Of a stretch of 64,000 nt of DNA, positions 50,948-60,836 are shown in pieces. Position numbers and translations under genes: made by a program. The stretch covers positions 3,968,001 to 4,032,000 of the forward strand of contig NZ_CP160402.1 of the NCBI RefSeq assembly GCF_040730185.1, read 5' to 3'. The notes under the pieces were generated by a model that saw only the letters and a list, made by a program, of their open reading frames with translations, did not search any database and was not told the DNA's origin. The DNA comes from Streptomyces sp. Je 1-332. Lineage in GTDB: Bacteria; Actinomycetota; Actinomycetes; Streptomycetales; Streptomycetaceae. Every line of letters starts with the position of its first letter. Within the stretch, counting starts at the first letter, position 1.

Positions 50948-51394
50948 TCAGGCGGACACGAGCGGCGCGTCCTCGCGCCACTTGAGGATCTTGTCGAAGC
51001 TGATCACCGCGCCGCCCCTGCCCCCGGGCCGCTGCCCGAAGTGCACATGATCGGCGAGCTCATGGATGAGATACAGCCCGCGCCCGTGCTCGGCGGAGTC
51101 GGATGCGGGCGTCGCGACAGGGACGAAACCCGGGCCGGAGTCGGCCACTTCGATGCGGCACTTCTCGCCGTCCAGGTACGCCGTCACCCGATAGGCACCG
51201 GCCGCGCCCTCGGGGGGCACCGCCGCGCCACCGTGCTCCACCGCGTTGGCACAGGCCTCGCTGAGGGCCACCGACAGGTCGTACGAGACGTCGGGATCCA
51301 CCCCCGCGGTCTCCATCGTGCCCATCAGCAATCGGCGTGCCAGCGGGACGCTCGCAGCTTCGCGCCGCAAATGGAGTGACCACCACATGCTCAT
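50948..51394 (-). CDS. HATPase-domain protein, anti-sigma-like regulator
   Basis: This is a 148-residue protein starting MSMWWSLHLRR with a GGAGG RBS. GHKL motifs: ALSEACANAVEHG (N box), VADSGPGF (G1), EHGRGLYLIHELAD (G2). It has no phospho-acceptor domain. It is like the serine-kinase anti-sigma proteins abundant in Streptomyces, and no sigma or anti-anti-sigma gene is adjacent. Confidence 0.85.
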   Translation of the reverse strand: MSMWWSLHLRREAASVPLARRLLMGTMETAGVDPDVSYDLSVALSEACANAVEHGGAAVPPEGAAGAYRVTAYLDGEKCRIEVADSGPGFVPVATPASDSAEHGRGLYLIHELADHVHFGQRPGGRGGAVISFDKILKWREDAPLVSA

Positions 51395-51663
51395 GCTCCA
51401 GCCTCCTGGCCGCGGCTCGACATACCGATACGTATTGCCGCAAGCGCCCGTGTATAAGCGCGCAGTTGACGTGATGCCGCCCATACGGCGGACGCGCGGA
51501 CGGCTCGGGAGGGTGTAGACATGCCGCTCACAAGCCACTTTCAAGCCTGCCGAAAGGCACCCATTCGGTGCCGAAGGGCCTCGAACGGCGCTCAAGGGCA
51601 TCCATGGGAGCTTGCGGACCTGCCGTATGCGGCGGGTAAGCCCAGTGCAATGATGTTCCGGCC

Positions 51664-52494
51664 ATGACTGCCCCCCACCAGCGCGAAGCGCGCACCGGAG
51701 TCGACCTCCGGCTGCTGAGAGCCGCGGTGTTCGCCGTGCTCTGCGTCGTGCTGTCCGCCGGGGGCCATGTGCTCGCTTCCTGCGCCGCCGTCCCGCTGTG
51801 GACGCTGGGCGTCGGGTTCCTCGCCGTTTTCGCCGTCGCGGCGCCGCTCGCCGGGCGTGAGCGCTCGCTGCCGGGCATCGCCGCCGCGCTCGCTGCCGGG
51901 CAGGTGGGCCTGCACGCGCTCTTCGGAGTCGGCCAGCACGGCGGCATGGCCGGCACGGCGGTGACATCCGCCGAGCCCTCCCTGGTGGAGCGGGCAGCGC
52001 GCCTGGTGTGCGGGGCCGGCACCGCCAACCTCAGCCCCGCCCAGGCCCACCGGATCCTGACCACGGCGGGCGTGGAGCCGGGCGGCGGGGCCACGAGCCA
52101 CGCCGTGCACCACAGCGCCCCGGCCGCGGCATCGGACACGGCGATGGACTCGATGTCGCTGCTGCCGTCGCTCCCGATGCTCCTGGGGCACGTTCTCGCC
52201 GCCGTCGCCGCCGGATGGCTGCTGCGCCGCGGTGACATCGCGCTGCTCCGACTCGTGCGGCTCTCGGCGCACGGGGCGTATGGAGTCGCCGAGGGGGCGC
52301 TCGTCCGTTCGCTGCGCGGCGCACTCGCTCTCGTACGCGCCCTTCGCGCCGGGCTGCCCGGGGCGCCCGGCGCGGATCTGCGCGCACCCCGTACTGCGTT
52401 CTTCGGACCACCGAAGCCGCACACGACCGCGCTCCAGCACTCGGTGATCAGGCGCGGCCCGCCGGCGAGCGCCGCACTCGCACTCGCTGCCTGA
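51664..52494 (+). CDS. Membrane protein of unknown function beside the copper genes
   Basis: This is a 276-residue protein. Helices lie at about 18-37, 42-62 and 70-90, a His/Ser/Gly-rich loop follows (about 90-155), then a helix at about 168-185 and a basic C-terminal region. The loop has several His and Met residues, which could bind copper. It lies 164 bp upstream of ycnI in the same direction. I do not recognise the family. Confidence 0.75.
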   Translation: MTAPHQREARTGVDLRLLRAAVFAVLCVVLSAGGHVLASCAAVPLWTLGVGFLAVFAVAAPLAGRERSLPGIAAALAAGQVGLHALFGVGQHGGMAGTAVTSAEPSLVERAARLVCGAGTANLSPAQAHRILTTAGVEPGGGATSHAVHHSAPAAASDTAMDSMSLLPSLPMLLGHVLAAVAAGWLLRRGDIALLRLVRLSAHGAYGVAEGALVRSLRGALALVRALRAGLPGAPGADLRAPRTAFFGPPKPHTTALQHSVIRRGPPASAALALAA

Positions 52495-52594
52495 CGCGAC
52501 GCACTCCTACCGCAGCACTACGGAGAGGTGCCTCACGGCCGGCGGCGTCCACGCGCGCGTGCCCGCCCGGTTCGTCGCCGCGCGCCCTCTCCCC

Positions 52595-52631
52595 TGATCA
52601 GCACTGCCGACCCGTTCGGCGCTGCTGATCA
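52595..52631. promoter_or_regulatory. Inverted repeat just upstream of ycnI
   Basis: Perfect 9-bp arms TGATCAGCA (52595-52603) and TGCTGATCA (52623-52631) with a 19-bp spacer, ending 12 bp before the ycnI RBS. It may be a copper-responsive operator or a 5' leader hairpin. Confidence 0.5.
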
Positions 52632-52658
52632 CCACCGCTGAAAGTGGAGTGTTCCGCC

Positions 52659-53426
52659 ATGTCTGTTCTGCCTGCGTCCGTCCTGTCCGCGCTGTCCACC
52701 GTGAAGGCCTCCCGCGTCTCCGTCGTCGGCGGCGTGGCCGCCTCCGCGGTCCTGCTGCTCTCCGTCCCCGCCTTCGCGCACGTCAGCGTCTCGGCCGAGG
52801 GCGAGGCCGCCAAGGGCGGCTACGCCACGGTCAACTTCAAGGTCCCGAACGAGATGGACGACGCCTCGACCAACAAGCTCGAGATCTCCTTCCCCGAGGA
52901 CCACCCGCTCGCCTCGGTCATGACGCAGCCCGTCCCCGGCTGGACCGCGAAGGTCACCAAGACGAAGCTCGACAAGCCGCTGGAGATGCACGGCGAGAAG
53001 ATCGACGAGGCCGTCTCCAAGGTCACCTGGACCGCCGACGGCAAGGGTGTCCAGCCGGGCTCGTTCCAGAAGTTCCCGCTCTCCATCGGCGCGCTGCCCG
53101 AGGACGCCGACGAGCTCGTCTTCAAGGCCGTCCAGACGTACGACAACAAGGAAGTCGTCCGCTGGATCGAGCCGCAGCAGAAGGGCCAGGAGGAGCCGGA
53201 GCACCCGGCTCCCGCGCTGGCGCTGACCGCCCCGTCCGAGGGCCACGGCGCCGCCGCCTCGCACGACGACGCCAAGGATGACGCGAAGTCGGGCGACAAG
53301 AGCGAGTCCGCCGCCTCCGACAGCAGTGACTCCACCGCCCGCGTCCTCGGCATCGTCGGCATCGTCGTCGGCGCCGCCGGCGTGGCGTTCGGCGTCCTCG
53401 CCGGTCGTCGGCGCGTCACCAGCTGA
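52659..53426 (+). CDS. ycnI: YcnI-family (DUF1775) copper-binding exported protein
   Basis: This is a 255-residue protein. Signal peptide residues 1-35 end PAFA, so the mature chain begins with His (HVSVSAEG), the N-terminal copper ligand of YcnI proteins. DUF1775 covers about 36-190, with a conserved Trp (WTAKVTKTKL). A His/Asp/Ser-rich linker and a C-terminal membrane helix (about 228-250) with a basic end anchor it. It is the first of five co-directional copper genes and should deliver or buffer Cu outside the cell. Confidence 0.92.
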   Translation: MSVLPASVLSALSTVKASRVSVVGGVAASAVLLLSVPAFAHVSVSAEGEAAKGGYATVNFKVPNEMDDASTNKLEISFPEDHPLASVMTQPVPGWTAKVTKTKLDKPLEMHGEKIDEAVSKVTWTADGKGVQPGSFQKFPLSIGALPEDADELVFKAVQTYDNKEVVRWIEPQQKGQEEPEHPAPALALTAPSEGHGAAASHDDAKDDAKSGDKSESAASDSSDSTARVLGIVGIVVGAAGVAFGVLAGRRRVTS

Positions 53427-53530
53427 GCCACCCTCCGGGCCGCACGCTGAGCCACCCTTCGGGGCGCACCGGTGGGCGTTTCACCCGCCCCCGGTGCGCC
53501 CGGGCCCCCTGACATCTGGGACATTTTCGT

Positions 53531-54181
53531 ATGCGCAAGAAGAAGCTGCTCGCCGCCGCCATGCTGGCCGCGGCCGCCCTCACCCTGTCCGCCTGCGGCG
53601 GCGGTGACGAGGGCAAGAAGCCCGTCGCGGACGTCTCCGTCGAGTCCAACGGCGACAAGGCCGCGACCATCCTCGACAAGCCGTTCGAGAAGCCGGACCT
53701 CGTCCTCACGGACACGCACGGCAAGAAGTACGACCTGCGCGAGCAGACCAAGGGCAAGCCGACGCTCATCTACTTCGGCTACACCAACTGCCCGGACGTC
53801 TGCCCCCTGACGATGAGCAACATCGCCGTCGCCAAGAAGCAGCTGCCCAAGGCCGAACAGGACAAGCTCCAGGTCGTCTTCGTCACCAGCGACCCCGAGC
53901 GCGACACCCCCGAAGCCCTCGGCAAGTGGCTGAAGGCCCAGGACACCGACTTCATCGGTCTGACCGGTGACTTCGACACGATCCAGGGCAGCGCACGCAC
54001 CCTCGGCATCAGCATCGAGCCCTCCAAGAAGGAGAAGGGCAAGGTCGTCTCGATGCACGGCACGCAGGTCATCGCGTTCTCGCCGAAGACCGACGCCGGG
54101 TACGTCCTCTGGGGCGAGGACGCCACGGTGGACGACTACACCAAGGACCTCCCCAAGATCATCAAGGGAGCGACCCCGTGA
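53531..54181 (+). CDS. sco: SCO1/SenC-family copper chaperone lipoprotein
   Basis: This is a 216-residue protein with lipobox LSAC (residue about 22). Its thioredoxin fold has the CxxxC copper site NCPDVCPLTMSN (about 93-104) and the distal His in SMHGTQVIAF (about 178). Sco proteins hand copper to cytochrome oxidase or, in S. lividans, to the radical oxidase GlxA. Its stop overlaps the next gene (GTGA). Confidence 0.94.
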   Translation: MRKKKLLAAAMLAAAALTLSACGGGDEGKKPVADVSVESNGDKAATILDKPFEKPDLVLTDTHGKKYDLREQTKGKPTLIYFGYTNCPDVCPLTMSNIAVAKKQLPKAEQDKLQVVFVTSDPERDTPEALGKWLKAQDTDFIGLTGDFDTIQGSARTLGISIEPSKKEKGKVVSMHGTQVIAFSPKTDAGYVLWGEDATVDDYTKDLPKIIKGATP

Positions 54182-54669
54182 ACCGCCGCACTCTCATCGG
54201 TGGCGCCATGGCGCTGACGGCCGGGCTCGCCCTGGCGGGCTGCTCTGACTCGTCCGGCGACAAGGGCGACGGCGCGGCTTCGGACAAGCCCGAGCTCAAG
54301 GTCGCCGGCGCCTTCATGCCCGAGCCCGCCATGGACACCATGGCCTCCGGGTTCTTCACCGTCACGAACAAGGGCGGGGCCGACAAGCTCACCTCGGTGA
54401 CCAGCGGGATCGCGAAGAAGGTCACGCTGCACAGCACCAAGGGCAACGCGATGAAGGAGCAGAAGTCGTTCGACGTGCCCGCGAACGGCGAGCTCGACTT
54501 CGCGCGAGGTGCCAACCACCTCATGTTCGAGGAACTCGAGCACAAGCCGAAGGAGGGCGACAAGGTCGCGGTGACGCTGCACTTCGAGAAGTCGGACCCG
54601 ATCGACATTGAGGTTCCGGTGAAGGCCGCCACGTACAACCCCAAGCCCGGCAAGCACGCGTCGCACTGA
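54178..54669 (+). CDS. ecuC: PCuAC-family periplasmic copper chaperone lipoprotein
   Basis: This is a 163-residue protein. The GTG overlaps the sco stop. Lipobox LAGC is at residue about 21. The PCuAC domain has MPEPAMDTM, TLHST, MKEQ and GANHLMFE, supplying the Met/His copper ligands. A His-Lys tail (KPGKHASH) may add a site. It corresponds to ECuC in the S. lividans copper operon, which loads Sco. Confidence 0.92.
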   Translation: MNRRTLIGGAMALTAGLALAGCSDSSGDKGDGAASDKPELKVAGAFMPEPAMDTMASGFFTVTNKGGADKLTSVTSGIAKKVTLHSTKGNAMKEQKSFDVPANGELDFARGANHLMFEELEHKPKEGDKVAVTLHFEKSDPIDIEVPVKAATYNPKPGKHASH

Positions 54670-54683
54670 GGGACTGATCGCTG

Positions 54684-56687
54684 ATGCAGACCATCGCTCC
54701 CCGCAGTGGAGCTCGCTCCGGGGCCTCCGGCCGCCTCGGGATAACCCCCGGCGTCGGACGGCTCCTGCTCGTCGTCGCCGTTTTCCTCGGCGCCCTGCTG
54801 GCCACGGCGGCCCCCGCCTCCGCCCATGCCGCGCTGACGGGCAGCGACCCCAAGCAGGGGGCGGTGGTCGACCAGGCTCCCGCCAGCGTGTCGCTGACCT
54901 TCTCCGAGAAGGTCGCCATGTCCGACGGCTCCGTACGGGTGCTCGACCCGGCCGGCAAGCGCGTCGACACCGGCAAGACCAGTGACCTCGGATCGAACAC
55001 GTACGGCGTGAAGCTCCACAAGGGGCTGCCCGACGGTACCTTCACCGTCGCCTACCAAGTCGTCTCCGCCGACAGCCACCCCATCTCCGGGGCCTACACC
55101 TTCTCCGTGGGCGCGCCCTCCGATACGAAGGTCGCGCTGCCGGACCAGGAGGCGGGCGGCGGGTTCGTCGGCGGCCTCTACGGCTTCGCGCGCTACCTCT
55201 CGTACGCCGGGTTCATCCTCGTGGTGGGCGGGGCCGCCTTCGTGCTCGGCTGCTGGCCGGGGGGCGCCGGCGTGCGCCCCGTGCAGCGCCTCGTGGTGTC
55301 CGGCTGGGTCACGCTCACCGCGTCCACCCTCGTGATGCTGCTGTTCCGCGCGCCCTACACCGGGTCCGGGAAGATCGCCGACGCCTTCGACATGGCCAAG
55401 CTCGGTGACGTGCTCCAGACGAAGACGGGCGCCGCGCTGGTCTCACGGCTGCTGCTCCTCGCCGCCGCCGCGCTCTTCATCGCGGTGCTCTTCGGGGCGT
55501 ACGAGAAGCGAACGGACCCCAAGGAACGCAAGGACCTCACCTTCGGGCTCGCAATCGGCGGAGGTGTCGTCGCCGTCGGGCTCGGCGCGACCTGGGCCAT
55601 GGCCGAGCACGCCTCGACCGGTATCCAGGCCGGTCTCGCGATGCCCGTGGACGTCGTGCACCTGCTCGCCGTCGCCGCCTGGCTCGGCGGGCTCGCCGCG
55701 CTCGTCGTCGCCCTGTACTTCGCGCCGGCGGTGGAGGCCGGCGCGGTGCGGCGCTTCTCGCGCGTGGCGTTCTGCAGTGTGGTCGCCCTGGCCGCGACCG
55801 GGCTGTACCAGTCGTGGCGACAGGTCGGCTCGTGGTCGGCGCTCACCGGTACGTGGTACGGACAGCTGCTCCTCATCAAGGTCGGCCTGGTGGCCGTGCT
55901 CGTCGGCATCGCCTGGATCTCCCGGCGCTGGACGGCGCGGATCACGAGCCAGGCGGGCGACATGGCGCCGGAGGCCGCGGCGGCGACCGTCGTCGAGCAG
56001 CGTGCGCAGAAGCGTGCGGGCGAGCAGGCGGACCAGCACGCGGAGAAGCGCGTCTCCGCCAAGCGCGTGGAGAAGAAGCCGGTGACGGTGCCTGCCGGTG
56101 GCGCGGGTGAGGACACCGAGCGCTCCGCCCAACTCGCCCGCCAGCAGGCCGCCATGACCACCGCCCGCGAGAAGCGGATTCGCGACGCCGACCCGAACCG
56201 GTCCGGCCTGCGGCGCTCCGTGCTGGCCGAGGCGGGCGTCGCCGTCGTCCTGCTCGCCGTCACCACGGTCCTCACCTCCACCGAGCCCGGACGCACGGAG
56301 GAGGAAGCGGCGGCTTCGCAGACGACCGCCGCGGCACAGCGGTCAGGGCCGCTCACCCTCAAGTTCCCCTTCGACACGGGCTCCGACGACGGCAAGGGCA
56401 CGCTGCAGCTCGACCTGGACCCGGGCCGCACCGGCAGCAACGAGATGCACATCTTTGTGAAGCGCCCGAACGGCAGCGCGTTCGACATCCCCGAGGTGAA
56501 GGTGTCCTTCACCCTCAAGTCGAAGGACGTCGGCCCGCTGCCGGTCGTCCCCGACCACATCGCGACCGGACACTGGAGCTCGAGCGGGGTGCAGATTCCG
56601 ATGGCAGGCAAGTGGAAGATCGCGGTGACCGTACGGACCTCGGACATCGACCAGGTGACCGTGAACAAGAACGCGCAGATCGGCTGA
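54684..56687 (+). CDS. CopC-CopD fusion copper transport protein
   Basis: This is a 667-residue protein. Its signal sequence ends ASA and the mature chain starts with His (HAALTGSDP). The CopC domain (about 48-145) has VSADSHPISG with Cu ligands. Eight or so membrane helices of CopD (about 160-420) follow, then a charged Lys/Glu/Arg loop (425-510), one more helix (about 518-535) and an extracellular YtkA-like domain (about 560-665). It probably imports or passes copper across the membrane. It starts 14 bp after ecuC. Confidence 0.92.
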   Translation: MQTIAPRSGARSGASGRLGITPGVGRLLLVVAVFLGALLATAAPASAHAALTGSDPKQGAVVDQAPASVSLTFSEKVAMSDGSVRVLDPAGKRVDTGKTSDLGSNTYGVKLHKGLPDGTFTVAYQVVSADSHPISGAYTFSVGAPSDTKVALPDQEAGGGFVGGLYGFARYLSYAGFILVVGGAAFVLGCWPGGAGVRPVQRLVVSGWVTLTASTLVMLLFRAPYTGSGKIADAFDMAKLGDVLQTKTGAALVSRLLLLAAAALFIAVLFGAYEKRTDPKERKDLTFGLAIGGGVVAVGLGATWAMAEHASTGIQAGLAMPVDVVHLLAVAAWLGGLAALVVALYFAPAVEAGAVRRFSRVAFCSVVALAATGLYQSWRQVGSWSALTGTWYGQLLLIKVGLVAVLVGIAWISRRWTARITSQAGDMAPEAAAATVVEQRAQKRAGEQADQHAEKRVSAKRVEKKPVTVPAGGAGEDTERSAQLARQQAAMTTAREKRIRDADPNRSGLRRSVLAEAGVAVVLLAVTTVLTSTEPGRTEEEAAASQTTAAAQRSGPLTLKFPFDTGSDDGKGTLQLDLDPGRTGSNEMHIFVKRPNGSAFDIPEVKVSFTLKSKDVGPLPVVPDHIATGHWSSSGVQIPMAGKWKIAVTVRTSDIDQVTVNKNAQIG

Positions 56688-56698
56688 ACGGAACCACC

Positions 56699-57931
56699 AT
56701 GGCGGACAACGGGATTTCGAGGAGGCGGCTGCTCGGCACCGCCGGCGCCACCGGTCTCGCGCTCGGCGCGGCGGGCGGTGCGGCCGGGTACGCCGCGGCT
56801 CCCTCGGACACCCCCGAGAAGGCGGCCTCGCTGGCGTCCCTTGGCGCGGACACGGTCATGTTTCACGGGAAACATCAGCCGGGCATCACCACGCCCGTCC
56901 AGTCCCGCGGCCATCTGATCGCCTTCGACCTGATGGCGGGCGCCGGACGCAAGGAAGCCGCCGCCCTGCTGCGCCGCTGGTCGGCGACGGCCGAGCGCCT
57001 GATGGCGGGCAAGGCCGCCGCGGGGGAGGACACGGATGTCGCCCGGGACGCGGGGCCCTCGTCCCTGACCGTCACGTTCGGGTTCGGCCACGGCTTCTTC
57101 GGGCGCACCGGCCTGGAGAAGCAGCGCCCTTCGGCTCTCGACCCGTTGCCGGACTTCTCGTCCGACCACCTCGACAAGGCGCGCAGCGACGGCGACCTGT
57201 GGGTGCAGATCGGTGCGAACGACCCGCTCGTCGCCTTCCACGCGCTGCGCGCGCTCCAGAAGGAGGCGGGTGACGCGGCACGGGTGCGTTGGCAGATGAA
57301 CGGCTTCAACCGCTCGCCCGGCGCGACCGCGCAGCCCATGACGACCCGCAATCTGATGGGCCAGATCGACGGCTCGAACAACCCGAAACCGTCGGATGAC
57401 GATTTCGACCGTCGGATCTACGTGCCCGCCACCGGGGACCCGTCATGGATGGCCGGCGGTTCGTACGTCGTCGTACGCCGCATCCGCATGCTCCTCGACG
57501 ACTGGGAGAAGCTCGACGTCAAAGACCAGGAGGCGGTCATCGGGCGGCACAAGTCGGACGGCTCACCGCTGACCGGCGGCACGGAGACCACCGAGCCGAA
57601 GCTGGAGAAGGCGGGCGCGGACGGCGAGTACGTCATCGCCCTCAACGCCCATGCCCGCATCACCCGGCCCGACCAGAACGGCGGCTCCGCGATGCTGCGC
57701 CGCCCGTTCTCGTACCACGACGGCTTCGACAAGGACGGGGAGCCGGACGCCGGGCTGCTCTTCGTGTGCTGGCAGGCCGACCCGCTGCGCGGCTTCGTAC
57801 CGGTGCAGCGCAAGCTCGACCGGGGCGACGCCCTGTCGAAGTTCATCCGGCACGAGGCGAGCGGTCTCTTCGCGGTGCCGGGCGGCGCCGCGAAGGGCGA
57901 GTACGTGGGGCAGCGGCTGCTGGAGGGATAG
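56699..57931 (+). CDS. dtpA: Dye-decolorizing peroxidase, Tat-exported (DtpA-like)
   Basis: This is a 410-residue protein. The twin-Arg signal SRRRLLGTAGATG (residues 7-19) directs folded, haem-loaded export. The Dyp motif GQIDGSNNP (GxxDG, about 220) gives the distal Asp, and the haem His is in NAHARITRP (about 317). It starts 11 bp after copCD. The same gene order in S. lividans links this peroxidase to copper-dependent development, which supports the operon assignment. Confidence 0.94.
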   Translation: MADNGISRRRLLGTAGATGLALGAAGGAAGYAAAPSDTPEKAASLASLGADTVMFHGKHQPGITTPVQSRGHLIAFDLMAGAGRKEAAALLRRWSATAERLMAGKAAAGEDTDVARDAGPSSLTVTFGFGHGFFGRTGLEKQRPSALDPLPDFSSDHLDKARSDGDLWVQIGANDPLVAFHALRALQKEAGDAARVRWQMNGFNRSPGATAQPMTTRNLMGQIDGSNNPKPSDDDFDRRIYVPATGDPSWMAGGSYVVVRRIRMLLDDWEKLDVKDQEAVIGRHKSDGSPLTGGTETTEPKLEKAGADGEYVIALNAHARITRPDQNGGSAMLRRPFSYHDGFDKDGEPDAGLLFVCWQADPLRGFVPVQRKLDRGDALSKFIRHEASGLFAVPGGAAKGEYVGQRLLEG

Positions 57932-58038
57932 GTGCGGGCGCCGGTCTCGTACATGCGTGTCGTACGTAGGTACGTGGGGCGGGCGCCGCTTCGTGAGACG
58001 CGTGGGCCGGGGCGCGGACAGGCCATTAGGGTGACGGT

Positions 58039-58974
58039 ATGTCGGCGATGCGCTACACCTATCTCGGCCCCGAGGGCACCTTCACCGAGGCCGCCCTCCG
58101 CACGCTCCCGGAAGCGGCCACCAGGGAGCTCATCCCGATGGTGTCCGTGCCGGCCGCGCTGGACGCGGTCCGTAACGGCGACGCGGCGGCCGCGCTGGTG
58201 CCGATCGAGAACTCCGTCGAGGGCGGCGTCACCACCACCGTCGACGAGCTCGCCAAGGGCGCGCCGCTGATGATCTACCGCGAGGTCGTCCTGCCGATCG
58301 CCTTCGCGCTGCTCGTGCGCCCCGGCACGCAGCTCAAGGACATCAAGACGGTGACCGGCCACCCGGTGGCCCAGCCCCAGGTCCGCAACTGGCTCGCCGC
58401 CAATCTGCCGGACGCCCTGTGGGAATCGGCGGCCTCGAACGCGGACGGCGCGCGCCTCGTCCAGGAGGGACGCTTCGACGCGGCCTTCGCGGGAGAGTTC
58501 GCGGCGGCGACGTACGGCCTTGAGCCGCTGGTCAGCGAGATCCACGACGCCGCGACCGCCGAGACGCGCTTCGTCCTGGTCGGCCGCCCCGCCCGCCCGG
58601 CGGCGCCGACCGGCGCGGACAAGACATCGGTGGTCATCTGGCTCGGCGACGACCACCCCGGCGCCCTGCTCGAACTGCTCCAGGAATTCGCCGTACGCGG
58701 GGTCAACCTGATGCGCATCGAGTCGCGGCCCACCGGCCAGCGCATCGGCAACTACTGCTTCTCGGTGGACGCCGAGGGCCACATCACGGACCGCCGCGTG
58801 GGCGAGGCCCTGATGGGCCTGAAGCGGATCTGTCCTCAGGTGCGCTTTCTCGGGTCGTACCCGCGGGCGGGCGTGGCACCCGCCGACGTCCGGCCGCCGC
58901 GGCCCGGGACGACCGATGGCGAGTTCCTGGCGGCGTCGGACTGGCTGACCCAGTGCCAGGACGGCCGGTTCTGA
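58039..58974 (+). CDS. pheA: Prephenate dehydratase
   Basis: This is a 311-residue protein. The dehydratase domain (about 4-185) has YLGPEGTFTEAALR, PIENSVEGGVTTTVDEL and TRFVLVGR, the last with the catalytic Thr. A C-terminal ACT domain (about 200-280) with ESRPTGQRIGNYCFSVD senses Phe for feedback inhibition. It makes phenylpyruvate from prephenate. Either ATG (58039 or 58048) is possible. Confidence 0.95.
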   Translation: MSAMRYTYLGPEGTFTEAALRTLPEAATRELIPMVSVPAALDAVRNGDAAAALVPIENSVEGGVTTTVDELAKGAPLMIYREVVLPIAFALLVRPGTQLKDIKTVTGHPVAQPQVRNWLAANLPDALWESAASNADGARLVQEGRFDAAFAGEFAAATYGLEPLVSEIHDAATAETRFVLVGRPARPAAPTGADKTSVVIWLGDDHPGALLELLQEFAVRGVNLMRIESRPTGQRIGNYCFSVDAEGHITDRRVGEALMGLKRICPQVRFLGSYPRAGVAPADVRPPRPGTTDGEFLAASDWLTQCQDGRF

Positions 58975-59018
58975 CCCGACCGCCTCGTCGGGCGAGCGGT
59001 CTTACCTGCTGATTTACG

Positions 59019-59329
59019 TTGTCCACAAAGTTATCCACAGGGGTTGTTCTCGACCTGGGGACAAGTCGACAACGAAGCATGACATGGTCGACAAATCGGT
59101 CTACAACCCACAAGTCCGTCCACAGTCGCGCACGTCACCCCTCGTCCACCCTTTTCCATTGATCAACTCTTTGGAGCGAACCATTTCCACTCGAAAGTGG
59201 GTGTGAGGGTGGTTTGGGTCGGGAATCCTTCGTCGCGCATGCGGCTTTCGGAACGATCTCTTCCGGCATCCACAGATCTTTCGCACAGCCTGTGGATAAC
59301 TTTTCGGCAGGGGACATTCCTGTGGACAA
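59019..59329. other. Cluster of DnaA boxes in the pheA-serS gap
   Basis: Close matches to the Streptomyces DnaA box: TTGTCCACA 59019-59027 (+), TTATCCACA 59031-59039 (+), CCGTCCACA 59116-59124 (+), TTATCCACA 59291-59299 (-), TTGTCCACA 59321-59329 (-). Weaker ones are TTGTCCCCA 59056-59064 (-) and GCATCCACA 59266-59274 (+). The whole gap 58975-59546 shows no gene. No dnaA or dnaN is near, so it is not oriC. It may titrate DnaA or regulate serS/pheA. Confidence 0.8.
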
Positions 59330-59546
59330 GTGCCCCTCCAAGTCCCCCTCCCCGCAAGGGGATCGGGTCAAGGGGGTGCGTCCCCTCTGCCCCTTTTCGG
59401 GGAATGAGGCCCTTTTCATTGACCCGGAAACCGAGAGCGGGCAGACCGTCCGTTTCCCAGAATTCCCATTCCGGCAAACCGGTCATAACGCTACAGACTG
59501 GAATATCGGGTCGAGAGCCGGAACCGCTCGACGGTAGCCTGGTGGG

Positions 59547-60836
59547 GTGATTGACCTTCGCCTGCTCCGTGAGGACCCCGACCGTGTTCGCGCCTCCCAG
59601 CGCGCCCGTGGAGAGGACGTCGCGCTCGTCGATGCCCTGCTCTCCGCCGACGAGCGGCGCAGGTCGTCCGGGCTCCGCTTCGACGAGCTCCGCTCCGAGC
59701 AGAAGGCGCTCGGCAAGCTCATCCCCAAGGCCTCGGGTGACGAGAAGGCCGAACTCCTGAAGAAGGCCGGCGAGCTCTCCGCCGCCGTCAAGGCGGCCAA
59801 CGCCGCTCAGGACGAGGCCGACGAGGAGACCAAGCGCCTCCTCGGCCAGCTGGGCAACCTCGTGCACCCGGACGTCCCGGTCGGCGGCGAGGAGGACTTC
59901 GTCGTCCTCGACACGATCGGCACCCCGCGCGACTTCGCGGCCGAGGGCTTCGAGCCCAAGGACCACCTGGAGCTCGGCGAGACGCTGGGCGCCATCGACG
60001 TCGAGCGCGGCGCGAAGGTCTCGGGATCGCGCTTCTACTACCTCACGGGTGTCGGCGCGCTGCTCGAACTGGCCCTGGTGAACGCAGCGATCGCGCAGGC
60101 CACGGAGGCCGGCTTCATCCCGATGCTGACGCCCGCCCTGGTGCGTCCGCGCGCCATGGAGGGCACGGGCTTCCTCGGCCAGGCCGCCGAGAACGTCTAC
60201 CACCTGGAGAAGGACGACTACTACCTGGTCGGCACCTCCGAGGTCGCGCTCGCCGGTTACCACATGGACGAGATCATCGACGCCGACAAGCTGCCCCTGC
60301 GGTACGCGGGCTTCTCGCCCTGCTTCCGCCGCGAGGCAGGCACGTACGGCAAGGACACCCGCGGCATCTTCCGCGTGCACCAGTTCGACAAGGTCGAGAT
60401 GTTCTCGTACGTCGACCCGGCGGACGCCGAGAACGAGCACAAGCGGCTCCTGGAGTGGGAGAAGCAGTGGCTGACCGGCCTCGGCCTGCCCTTCCAGGTG
60501 ATCGACGTGGCGACGGGTGACCTGGGCTCGTCGGCGTCGCGGAAGTTCGACTGCGAGGCGTGGATCCCGACGCAGGGCAAGTACCGCGAGCTGACCTCCG
60601 CGTCGAACTGCGACACCTTCCAGTCGCGCCGTCTGTCGATCCGGATGCGCGACGAGAGCGACGGCAAGAAGGTGACGCAGCCGCTCGCGACGCTGAACGG
60701 CACGCTCTGCGCCGTCCCGCGCACGATCGTCGCCCTCCTGGAGAACCACCAGCAGGCCGACGGTTCCGTGTGGGTGCCCGAGGTCCTGCGTCCGTACCTG
60801 GGGGGACGAGAGATCCTGGAGCCCATCAACAAGTGA
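59547..60836 (+). CDS. serS: Seryl-tRNA synthetase
   Basis: This is a 429-residue protein. An N-terminal coiled-coil arm (about 28-105) that grips the tRNA-Ser variable arm precedes a class II catalytic core. Motif 2 lies around [20 protein letters not shown] and motif 3 around [19 protein letters not shown] start. The HAD gene overlaps its stop. Confidence 0.97.
   Translation: MIDLRLLREDPDRVRASQRARGEDVALVDALLSADERRRSSGLRFDELRSEQKALGKLIPKASGDEKAELLKKAGELSAAVKAANAAQDEADEETKRLLGQLGNLVHPDVPVGGEEDFVVLDTIGTPRDFAAEGFEPKDHLELGETLGAIDVERGAKVSGSRFYYLTGVGALLELALVNAAIAQATEAGFIPMLTPALVRPRAMEGTGFLGQAAENVYHLEKDDYYLVGTSEVALAGYHMDEIIDADKLPLRYAGFSPCFRREAGTYGKDTRGIFRVHQFDKVEMFSYVDPADAENEHKRLLEWEKQWLTGLGLPFQVIDVATGDLGSSASRKFDCEAWIPTQGKYRELTSASNCDTFQSRRLSIRMRDESDGKKVTQPLATLNGTLCAVPRTIVALLENHQQADGSVWVPEVLRPYLGGREILEPINK

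Noticed and set aside
58975..59546. DnaA-box cluster as the chromosomal origin
   Set aside because: There are fewer boxes than a Streptomyces oriC, and dnaA, dnaN and rpmH are absent; the flanks are pheA and serS.
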